Positions 38,114 to 44,914 of a DNA stretch of 64,000 nucleotides are shown piece after piece (position 1 is the stretch's first letter; the number at the start of each line of letters is the position of its first letter). The stretch is from Olleya sp. YS. Lineage in GTDB: Bacteria > Bacteroidota > Bacteroidia > Flavobacteriales > Flavobacteriaceae. Below the pieces are notes generated by a model that worked only from the letters and a program-made list of their open reading frames with translations, made no database searches and had not been told where the DNA came from. A program made the translations under genes and the position numbers. The DNA lies in assembly GCF_029760915.1 (NCBI RefSeq), contig NZ_CP121685.1, positions 2,381,001-2,445,000 of the forward strand, in the 5' to 3' direction.

Positions 38114-38165
38114 TAGAGGTCGTTTTTTATTTTAACATTAAAGGATTTTCCAAAGAAAATATTCT

Positions 38166-38618
38166 TTATAATGGAATGCTGTTCCAAATTTCTAAATAAA
38201 CTTTCCACTCACCGTTCTCTTTTCTCCATACATTAACGTATTTACCCTTCCAAGATATTTTTTCGCCTTCAGGTGTGAGTGTTGTTCCTTCGTAAGTTCC
38301 ATAGGCATATGCATTTTCATTAACTACTTTTATTTCACTAGGAAATATTTTGTGACTAACAATCTTGACATTTTCAGGCATCGTAAAATGCTTTGAGATG
38401 TCATAGAACCCTTCAATAATTTCGCTGTCATTTGGAAACAGTTTTGCATCTGTAGTATAGCGCTCTACAATTCTGGTGATATTTCCATTGATAAAGTTCA
38501 TTGAGAACTCTTCTTTGCTTTTGAGAATGACGTTAATGTCTTCTTCACTACCGATAAAGGTTTGAGCAAAAGCTGTACTTGAAAAAGTCAGTAAAATAGC
38601 TATCAATATATTTTTCAT
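38166..38618 (-). CDS. Exported NTF2-like (SnoaL/DUF4440) protein
   Basis: A 150-residue protein with a signal peptide (MKNILIAILLTFSSTAFAQ). The fold markers are NVILKSKEEFSMNFINGNIT, YTTDAKLFPNDSEIIEGFYD, and the final strand YVNVWRKENGEWKVYLEIWN, all typical of SnoaL/DUF4440 ketosteroid-isomerase-like proteins. The catalytic role is unknown. It is a distant relative of the protein at 37108-37638, and both sit in the same accessory-looking stretch. Confidence 0.8.
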   Translation of the reverse strand: MKNILIAILLTFSSTAFAQTFIGSEEDINVILKSKEEFSMNFINGNITRIVERYTTDAKLFPNDSEIIEGFYDISKHFTMPENVKIVSHKIFPSEIKVVNENAYAYGTYEGTTLTPEGEKISWKGKYVNVWRKENGEWKVYLEIWNSIPL

Positions 38619-38634
38619 AAGGTTAGTTTTTAAT

Positions 38635-38764
38635 TGTTGCCAACGTCTCCGTATATGAAACGTAGCGTGTTAAAAGACGCTATAGTTTCGGGTTAAACAC
38701 GAGCCGAATTTTTAAATTTTACTATTTATTTTATTTTTGGGAAATTGTCAAATTTAAAAATTTG
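38635..38764. repeat. Structured intergenic element with several inverted repeats
   Basis: The element begins with TGTTGCCAACG (38635-38645). It continues with a stem GAAACGTAGCGT (38657-38668) / ACGCTATAGTTTC (38677-38689, one bulged base). It ends with a 16-base near-perfect palindrome CAAATTTAAAAATTTG (38749-38764). No reading frame is present. I recall similar text between genes in other Flavobacteriaceae, which suggests a dispersed element, but this was not checked. The remaining 38765-38910 is AT-rich with nothing recognised. Confidence 0.5.
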
Positions 38765-38910
38765 ATGACCTTATGTATGTCTTAATTTTGTTAAATCAAC
38801 TAGTAGGCTATGAGATAAATAAGTTTTTAGTATTTAGTTTTTTCTAATTCAAATTCACAAATTGAATACTCTTATTTTTATTTCGATCTCTTTTTGTCAT
38901 TATATTATTT

Positions 38911-39648
38911 CTAATCTTGATAAATTATTTTAATTTTTACATCCGCTATTCCAGATTCTATATTAACTTTCGATCTTCTGTAGCCAATATATACGTCTTC
39001 ATTGATGGATAAAGAAGTCTTTCCTTCATATTTAGAATGTGTGCTGCTGTTTAAATTGATATCATCTAAAATGTTAGTATCGATAGAAATTTTATTATCA
39101 TTCTCATCATAAAAAGAGTATTCAAGTGATTTAACTTGAAGAACTCTACCTAAAACTAAATTTTCATCACCTTCAATTGCATCTAAACAATTGCCTGTTA
39201 GCTCTTCCAATTTATTTTCTATTGAAATTTCCGATATAGCCCATTCTTTAGCCTGATTAAATGAAATTTTTACTTTTTGAACCCTATTATTATTTAAAGC
39301 ACCTACAATATTTACATTTCCACCAAAAATTTTTGCAAGGTTTACTTCTAAAGCATTTTTTTTGTTAATCGAATAAGATGTGTTTTGTAAAAAAGAATTA
39401 GTTTCTCTAGCTGATATATTTAAGCATTCGTCTTGGAAAGCCTTTATCAATTCTTGGTCATCATTATAAGTAATTATAGTCCCAGCTCCCCAATCAGTTC
39501 TTGGAATGATAAAAGGTGTGTATTTATATTCTTTTATAATTTTAACCAAAGGAGATTTATTTCCCAATAATGCTTTAGTGGGAGAACAACCTGTAAAAAA
39601 GAATATTAATAAAGAAATAGTAAATCCGATAAATTTAATTTTTTTCAT
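38911..39648 (-). CDS. Hypothetical lipoprotein
   Basis: A 245-residue protein with a lipoprotein signal (residues 1-20, lipobox FFTGC with cysteine 21). The body alternates strands and helices and shows no family motif I know. The C-terminal SIDTNILDDINLN and VYIGYRRSKVNIESGIADVK look like beta structure. It is AT-rich compared with the conserved neighbours and lies 34 bases downstream of the HExxH protein gene, probably in one operon with it. Both are exported, so an envelope partnership is possible but unproved. Confidence 0.6.
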   Translation of the reverse strand: MKKIKFIGFTISLLIFFFTGCSPTKALLGNKSPLVKIIKEYKYTPFIIPRTDWGAGTIITYNDDQELIKAFQDECLNISARETNSFLQNTSYSINKKNALEVNLAKIFGGNVNIVGALNNNRVQKVKISFNQAKEWAISEISIENKLEELTGNCLDAIEGDENLVLGRVLQVKSLEYSFYDENDNKISIDTNILDDINLNSSTHSKYEGKTSLSINEDVYIGYRRSKVNIESGIADVKIKIIYQD

Positions 39649-39682
39649 GATTTTTATTTTAAAAAGTTATTTAATTATAACA

Positions 39683-41248
39683 CTACTCGCTAAGCATTTC
39701 TTTAAATTTTTTGAATTCTTGAAAAGTATTTTCGTTTTCAATGCTTTCATTAATCCTTTTATTCATTTCAGCTACTCTGATGGGAACATCAGGATAACAT
39801 CTTCTATTTTCGTAATATGTTGATTCAAAAAAATAATTATCAAAAATTTGGTTAATGGGCTTGCCAATAAAATCATTGATTGCAGTAGACAAGCCATAAT
39901 CAATTTTTCCGGCAATTCTAGAGGTATACTCTCCTTGTAAAAACTTAAGATATACTTCAAGAGCAAATATATCTGCAAGATACTCTTCTTCCTCACATTT
40001 AGGATTTGAATTAGGTGTGATTTTTTTTCTTTCAGCATGATATATTTCATGGGAAATTAAAAAAACCATCATTTTAGTTAACTCACTTTCCATGTAACTT
40101 TGCAACATTAGATTATATAAAAAAAGTGAACTTGAAGCTTGTATACATGAAACTTGTATTTCTTCATTATCTAAACTATCAACTAAAATTTGAAAGTCAG
40201 GTGGTAATTTTGTCTTATTTACAGCATATAATAGTAGATCAACAATTGGATCTTCCATTCCTAACTCGTTGGATAAATAAAACCCATTTGAAAAGGGTAT
40301 ATTGTAATCTTGGTATTTATTAATTACATTGAGATTATTGTCAATTTTATTTTTTAATAAATTCACAATTTGTGAATCATAATCATCAAAATCTTCAGAC
40401 CAAATATCAGTTTTATCTAATAATTTTTTTGTCTCCAAGTTATTTAAATAATAAAACTTTGGCAGACTTTCTTTTTCAATCAAGTACAAATAATCAGTTA
40501 TAGTATTTCTTAGTCCAGTTTCATAATAAGTATCATTCAGATCATCAAAAAGATTGTAGGCTATGATGGGAGTTAAAAAGTCGTCATAATCATTAACTAT
40601 ATATTTAATTTCTTGCTCTTTTAAAAAACTGACTAATGATTTTTTTATAATATTTCTGAGAATTCCAGTATAGATTGTTAATTTACCATCTTTAGGTTCG
40701 TGCAAATCAACTCTTTCACTTTCAATTAGATTAATTTTCAGATTTAATTCTGTATTATATTTTTTATTGATAAAATATTGTACTGAATCCAAAATCTTAT
40801 CAAGTTTTATTGAAATATATTTTAATGATTTTTTTTTTGCTTTTTTCGCTTTAAGAACTGAAATATATTTAGTAAAATCATAGAGAACTCCTTGCGAGTT
40901 TCTTAATGAATCTATTACTAGATTTATATTTGAGGAATCAAATTCTGTAGTTTCAAACATAAATTTTGAAAAATAATTTTGATAATCTAAATCAAAATTC
41001 CTTATAGAAGATTTTTTATCATATTCTAAAGCCTCTAATTTTCTTTTTTTTTCTAAGTTTTTAAAACTAAAAAGGTTTTTTATTAGATAATAGGAAAAAA
41101 AATTTGAATTCATATCCTTTATATCTTTACTATAAGATCTTGTGTAAGAGCCTTTATAAGAAATTGGATAGCATTCTGGCTGGAACGATTGTGCAAATAG
41201 TACACCAGTATTTAAAATAAGTATTATTAAGATTTTAGTTGACTTCAT
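39683..41248 (-). CDS. Exported putative metalloprotease-like protein with HExxH motif
   Basis: The frame is open to a GTG at 41299, but the natural start is probably the ATG near 41248, which begins a clear signal peptide (MKSTKILIILILNTGVLFAQ). Late in the protein (counting from the GTG), residues 414-421 read LISHEIYH, an HExxH zinc motif. About 17 residues on, EEEEYLADIFA supplies a Glu and an Asp in the place gluzincin peptidases use. The remaining 400 residues are helical, Lys- and Asn-rich and unrecognised. It could be a peptidase or a degenerate relative. A lipoprotein gene follows and a 36-residue membrane peptide gene precedes it. Confidence 0.6.
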   Translation of the reverse strand: MKSTKILIILILNTGVLFAQSFQPECYPISYKGSYTRSYSKDIKDMNSNFFSYYLIKNLFSFKNLEKKRKLEALEYDKKSSIRNFDLDYQNYFSKFMFETTEFDSSNINLVIDSLRNSQGVLYDFTKYISVLKAKKAKKKSLKYISIKLDKILDSVQYFINKKYNTELNLKINLIESERVDLHEPKDGKLTIYTGILRNIIKKSLVSFLKEQEIKYIVNDYDDFLTPIIAYNLFDDLNDTYYETGLRNTITDYLYLIEKESLPKFYYLNNLETKKLLDKTDIWSEDFDDYDSQIVNLLKNKIDNNLNVINKYQDYNIPFSNGFYLSNELGMEDPIVDLLLYAVNKTKLPPDFQILVDSLDNEEIQVSCIQASSSLFLYNLMLQSYMESELTKMMVFLISHEIYHAERKKITPNSNPKCEEEEYLADIFALEVYLKFLQGEYTSRIAGKIDYGLSTAINDFIGKPINQIFDNYFFESTYYENRRCYPDVPIRVAEMNKRINESIENENTFQEFKKFKEMLSE

Positions 41249-41308
41249 ATAAATTATGCTTCCTAAATTTAGTTGTTTTTTAGAGTATATAAAAATCACT
41301 TTTAAATA

Positions 41309-41419
41309 TCATTTTTTACGTTCTGTCACAATGAATACAACTCCATAAATCACAACAAAAGTTATCCATGTCCCATCGTAATAACCAGTGATAACAACAC
41401 GAAGTTTTTTGTTATACAT
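41309..41419 (-). CDS. 36-residue membrane peptide
   Basis: A short ATG-started frame encoding 36 residues: a polar start MYNKKLRVVITGYYDG, then a hydrophobic stretch WITFVVIYGVVFIV and a charged tail TERKK. The composition and membrane-then-basic ending look like a genuine small protein or the C-terminal remnant of a larger membrane protein. No frame extends it upstream past the ATG. It lies on the same strand as the HExxH gene, about 60 bases upstream of that gene's likely ATG. Expression is unproved. Confidence 0.4.
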   Translation of the reverse strand: MYNKKLRVVITGYYDGTWITFVVIYGVVFIVTERKK

Positions 41420-41446
41420 TAAACCTACAAAATAAAAACACCAAAT

Positions 41447-41472
41447 AAAATACGTAGAACTACGTATTTTTT
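41447..41472 (+). promoter_or_regulatory. TACGTAG palindrome (operator or terminator)
   Basis: AAAATACGTAG (41447-41457), AA, CTACGTATTTT (41460-41470) is an 11-bp perfect inverted repeat with a two-base centre and a T run on the plus strand. No plus-strand gene ends nearby, which argues against a simple terminator. It lies about 30 bases upstream of the 36-residue frame, so a regulator site is possible. The core resembles the palindromes at 16413-16424 and 43602-43611. Confidence 0.4.
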
Positions 41473-41557
41473 AAACGGTTTTACTGGTCTTAACGATTAA
41501 AAACCAATAATATATGAGTTGTAAAACGCTATATAAGGAAGTAGATGTATAAATAAG

Positions 41558-41986
41558 TTATCCCTCAATCACCTCCTTATATTCCTCAAAAAAAGCCTCA
41601 AACAAACTCATGTGTGTGTTAAAAAACACCATAACCTCTTGCCAGGTATTTTTGTTGTGTATGGAGACTTTTTGTGGTAAGGTGACGTAAATTCTAGAAA
41701 TTTCTTTTCCGTTATCTAAAAGGTAGTCTTCGTCATAAATAGCTTCAGGAAGGTAATCGTCCAACAAAATAGATTTTAAAGCAGTTAACTTCTCCCAGTA
41801 CTTGATGCGATATTCTAAGTCGTCTTCTACATCTAAAGTCACCATTGCTTTTTTGTTATCGAAGTAAAACTTAAAACTCACGCCTTTTAGTTTTGTGTTG
41901 TACAAGATCCACTTTCTAGGAAAAGATTTCCCAAAACTGGTCCAAAATAGTTGCTTGAGTTGTTTAGATTCTTCCTTAGAAAACAT
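41558..41986 (-). CDS. DUF4268 domain protein
   Basis: A 142-residue cytosolic protein. The opening MFSKEESKQLKQLFWTSFGK, followed by KWILYNTKLKGVSFKFYFDN and later MSLFEAFFEEYKEVI, matches the DUF4268 family. This domain occurs alone in Bacteroidota and fused to restriction-like nuclease domains elsewhere. Here only the stand-alone form is present, so no nuclease role is claimed. The gene is monocistronic, with repeat-rich DNA upstream (41990-42157). Confidence 0.8.
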   Translation of the reverse strand: MFSKEESKQLKQLFWTSFGKSFPRKWILYNTKLKGVSFKFYFDNKKAMVTLDVEDDLEYRIKYWEKLTALKSILLDDYLPEAIYDEDYLLDNGKEISRIYVTLPQKVSIHNKNTWQEVMVFFNTHMSLFEAFFEEYKEVIEG

Positions 41987-42054
41987 GGTTGTTAGTAGTT
42001 AGTGTTTAGTAGGTAGTAATTAGTTTCAAAGATTTATTTTTATTTATTCATAAC

Positions 42055-42155
42055 GTCACTTCGAGTGAAATTTTGCAAAAATTTTGTATCGAGAAGCTTT
42101 ACAACATTCGCTTGTTCTCGATACTTCGCTTCGTTGTCGCTCAACTCGAACTGAC
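42055..42155. repeat. REP-like nested inverted repeat
   Basis: Outer arms GTCACTTCGAGTG (42055-42067) and AACTCGAACTGAC (42143-42155) pair at 11 of 13 positions. Inner arms GTATCGAGAA (42086-42095) and TTCTCGATAC (42115-42124) pair perfectly over 10 bp. The element has no frame, and its sequence style (CACTTCGAGT, TTCTCGATAC) recalls repetitive extragenic elements of Flavobacteriaceae. It lies between the ZIP transporter and DUF4268 genes. Confidence 0.6.
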
Positions 42156-42157
42156 GC

Positions 42158-42829
42158 TTAAATTAAATACGCAATTACAATTCCTAAAACGATAGTGGTT
42201 AGTTTGGCTAGGTTAAACTTATGACCTTCGCTACTTTCAAACAAAATAGTGGTACTAATATGTAAAAAGATACCAATTACCAACGCAGAGACCTCGTAAT
42301 AATAGTATTCAAAAAACTGAAATTGAGTCGATAAAAAGACACCTAAAGGCGTCATTAACGCAAACAACAGTAAAAATAATATGCTTTTGGTTTTACTTAA
42401 TTTTGAGGCTAAGAAAAACGTAGATAATATAATCGCAACAGGTAGTTTGTGGATGATAATTCCATAAATTAAATGCTCATGTGCTTCCATTGGGATACCT
42501 TCCAAAATACTATGGATACTCAAACTAATAAATAGTAACCACGGAAAATCTACACTACTCTTATCCAAATGTACATGACCATGTTCTGCTCCTTTAGAGA
42601 AAAACTCTAAAATAATTTGTAGTAAAATACCCATCATGATAAACAAACCAATAGGTTTGTCTTGACTGTTATACACTTCAGGTAAAAAGTCGAAAACCGT
42701 TATAGACAGTAAAAACGCACCACTAAAAGCGAGTAATAATTTAAGATTGCGGTTGTGTTTAGGCTTAAACACTAAGACTAACAAAAATCCTAAAACAACA
42801 GCTATAATGGGTAAAATAAAGTTTTGCAT
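42158..42829 (-). CDS. ZIP-family metal transporter
   Basis: A 223-residue polytopic protein with about eight helices. The helix 4-5 metal-binding motifs of ZIP carriers are visible as SIHSILEGIPMEAHEHLIYG and IIIHKLPVAIILSTF. A short His-containing loop (EHGHVHLDKS) precedes them. ZIP proteins import zinc or other divalent metals into the cytoplasm. It lies eight bases downstream of the methyltransferase gene on the same strand. No Zur-like site was recognised. Confidence 0.9.
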   Translation of the reverse strand: MQNFILPIIAVVLGFLLVLVFKPKHNRNLKLLLAFSGAFLLSITVFDFLPEVYNSQDKPIGLFIMMGILLQIILEFFSKGAEHGHVHLDKSSVDFPWLLFISLSIHSILEGIPMEAHEHLIYGIIIHKLPVAIILSTFFLASKLSKTKSILFLLLFALMTPLGVFLSTQFQFFEYYYYEVSALVIGIFLHISTTILFESSEGHKFNLAKLTTIVLGIVIAYLI

Positions 42830-42837
42830 GTGTTGTA

Positions 42838-43569
42838 TTACTTAAAAATCATGATTAATCGTTCTGAGGTTTTATTATGGAATTTGCTTAATTTATAATC
42901 ACCAAAAACATCCAACAAATACACATCAGCTTGCTTAAATAAACCTTCAAAGTCTTTTAAACTAAAGGCTCTAACACGCTCTTGAAACTGGTAGTTTTCG
43001 CCTTCAAAAGTAAAACTAATATCTTTAATAATATAACCGTTTTCCACACGTCGTTGTTGCAAAAAGTCGATACCATTTACGCTTTTAATGTCTTCTGGTA
43101 CTAGGTTTTCAATGACGTATTCGGTATTCATAAAATCAATCACACCAAACCCAGTGTTGTTTAAATTAGCTTTTATGGCTTTAATGGTGGCTAAATTATT
43201 GGCTTCATCATCAAAGTACCCAAAACTAGTAAATAAATTAAACACCGCATCAAAGGTTTCACCAAATGGCTTGCACATATTATGCACTTTAAAATGCAAG
43301 GTGTCGTTTTCAAATTGCTTAGCGTGTTGGATACTATTTTCAGACAAATCTGCACCAATCACATCGTAACCTATAGAGTTTAAATAGATCGCATGACGAC
43401 CTTTACCACAAGCCAAATCCAATATTTTTCCCTGTTCTGGAATATTTAAATACTCGGTCAAACTGAACATAAACCGTTCCGCCTCAGCATGATCTCTGTC
43501 TTTATAAAGTATGTGGTAAAATGGCGTGTCAAACCAAGACGCGTACCATTGTTTAGTCTGTTTAGTCAT
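42838..43569 (-). CDS. Class I SAM-dependent methyltransferase
   Basis: A 243-residue methyltransferase. The SAM-binding motif I reads ILDLACGKGRHAIYLNSIGY, followed by VIGADLSENSIQHA (acidic residue for the ribose) and FDAVFNLFTSFGYFDDEANN. The N-terminus KQWYASWFDTPFYHILYKDR is a pattern seen in a conserved Bacteroidota subgroup. The substrate is unknown. It leads a two-gene unit with the ZIP transporter. Confidence 0.9.
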   Translation of the reverse strand: MTKQTKQWYASWFDTPFYHILYKDRDHAEAERFMFSLTEYLNIPEQGKILDLACGKGRHAIYLNSIGYDVIGADLSENSIQHAKQFENDTLHFKVHNMCKPFGETFDAVFNLFTSFGYFDDEANNLATIKAIKANLNNTGFGVIDFMNTEYVIENLVPEDIKSVNGIDFLQQRRVENGYIIKDISFTFEGENYQFQERVRAFSLKDFEGLFKQADVYLLDVFGDYKLSKFHNKTSERLIMIFK

Positions 43570-43578
43570 AGTCTAATT

Positions 43579-43686
43579 TTGGGGTTTGCTACTTCGCTTA
43601 AGCTACGTAGCACCAGGCTTTACGCTATATCTTTTTTTGCCATATATGGCAGCAAAAAAAGGATGTCGCTGCAATCCTTAACCCAA
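43579..43686. repeat. Structured intergenic element with terminal inverted repeats
   Basis: Ends TTGGGGTT (43579-43586) and AACCCAA (43680-43686) are inverted copies. Inside are a 10-bp palindrome GCTACGTAGC (43602-43611) and a long hairpin CTTTTTTTGC (43631-43640) / GCAAAAAAAG (43652-43661) around the palindrome TGCCATATATGGCA (43638-43651). From memory, this type of text recurs between genes in many Flavobacteriaceae genomes. It is the only copy here. It lies between divergent genes and may be a non-autonomous mobile or RNA-like element. Confidence 0.55.
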
Positions 43687-43722
43687 TTATTTGCAAAGGT
43701 TATGTTTCCGACAAAAATAGAG

Positions 43723-43730
43723 TATTTTTG
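43723..43730 (+). promoter_or_regulatory. -7 promoter element for the THUMP methyltransferase operon
   Basis: TATTTTTG, an exact TAnnTTTG match, lies 20 bases upstream of the ATG at 43751. The upstream box is weak (TTT at the 19-base spacing). It would drive the three overlapping genes up to 47254. Confidence 0.5.
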
Positions 43731-43750
43731 CAAGGTATTAGACGAAAATA

Positions 43751-44914
43751 ATGGAAGAAAATTTCAAAATGGTAGCCAAAACTTTATTTGGTTTTGAAGA
43801 ATTATTAGCAAAAGAGCTCACACAATTAGGTGCACAAGAGGTTAAAATTGGTGTGCGTAACGTGACTTTTGTTGGTGACAAAGGGTTTATGTACAAAGCT
43901 AATTTGGGTTTGCGTACAGCAATAAAAATATTAAAACCTATTAAAACCTTTAGAGTGTCTACCGAAGACGATTTGTATAAGCAAGTCTACCAAATGAAAT
44001 GGGACAAATACCTCAAGTCCGATGGGTCTTTAGCAGTAGATGCGACCTTACATTCTAACCACTTTACACACTCTAAATACATTGCCTTAAAAACTAAAGA
44101 TGCTATTGTCGACAAGTTTAGAGACACCACTGGAGAGCGTCCAAATGTAGATTTGCGTTTTCCGGATTTAAAAATTAATGTGCACATCGATCGCTCTGTG
44201 TGTACTATATCATTGGATGCTTCAGGAGAATCTTTACACAGACGTGGTTATAAAATTGCTACTAATATTGCACCCATTAACGAGGTGTTAGCAGCAGGAT
44301 TAATCATGCTATCAGGTTGGGATGGACAGTCCGATTTTATGGATCCAATGTGCGGTAGTGGAACCATGTTAGCAGAAGCAGCAATGATAGCTTGTAACAT
44401 TCCACCAAACCTTATGCGTAAAGAGTTTGGTTTTGAACGTTGGAACGATTGGGATGTGGATTTATTTGAAAAAATTGAAGAATCCTTATTAAAAAAGACA
44501 CGCGATTTTCATCATAAAATTTATGGTTTTGATAAGTCGCCAAGTGCAGTAGCTAAAGCTAAAGAGAATATTAAAAATGCGCATTTAGACGAGTTTATCT
44601 CAGTTAAACACGAAGACTTTTTTAAAACGCAACGTCAGGACAATGACCATAAATTGCACATGGTGTTTAATCCACCTTATGGCGAGCGTCTAGATATAGA
44701 GATGGAAACTTTTTACAAGCAAATAGGAGATACACTTAAGCAGAATTACCCAAATACAGATGCTTGGTTTATTACGTCTAATTTAGAAGCTTTAAAACAC
44801 GTTGGGTTACGTCCTTCAAGAAAAATTAAATTATTTAATGCTAAATTAGAATCGCGTTTAGTTAAATACGAGATTTACGCTGGAAGCAAAAAAGGAAAGT
44901 ACATGGACAACTAA
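43751..44914 (+). CDS. THUMP-domain class I RNA methyltransferase (RlmL-like)
   Basis: A 387-residue protein. Residues about 5-160 form a THUMP RNA-binding region (KTLFGFEELLAKELTQLGAQ, then LHSNHFTHSKYIALKTKDAI). The catalytic domain has DPMCGSGTMLAEAAMIACN as SAM motif I and NPPYGERL as the amino-methylating NPPY motif. This matches the N2-guanine 23S rRNA methyltransferases related to the N-terminal half of RlmL. The exact target site is not proved. An in-frame ATG six codons on is an alternative start. The stop overlaps the next ATG (TAATGA). Confidence 0.93.
   Translation: MEENFKMVAKTLFGFEELLAKELTQLGAQEVKIGVRNVTFVGDKGFMYKANLGLRTAIKILKPIKTFRVSTEDDLYKQVYQMKWDKYLKSDGSLAVDATLHSNHFTHSKYIALKTKDAIVDKFRDTTGERPNVDLRFPDLKINVHIDRSVCTISLDASGESLHRRGYKIATNIAPINEVLAAGLIMLSGWDGQSDFMDPMCGSGTMLAEAAMIACNIPPNLMRKEFGFERWNDWDVDLFEKIEESLLKKTRDFHHKIYGFDKSPSAVAKAKENIKNAHLDEFISVKHEDFFKTQRQDNDHKLHMVFNPPYGERLDIEMETFYKQIGDTLKQNYPNTDAWFITSNLEALKHVGLRPSRKIKLFNAKLESRLVKYEIYAGSKKGKYMDN

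Noticed and set aside
37770-38645. Integron gene cassettes with attC sites
   Set aside because: The framing motifs GTTGGCAAC/GTTGCCAAC do not fit the RYYYAAC/GTTRRRY core pair, and no integrase is present. Kept only as an unexplained cassette-like block.
41447-41472. Simple intrinsic terminator
   Set aside because: Although it has a stem and T run on the plus strand, no plus-strand gene ends upstream of it; the nearest plus-strand gene ends more than 4 kb away.
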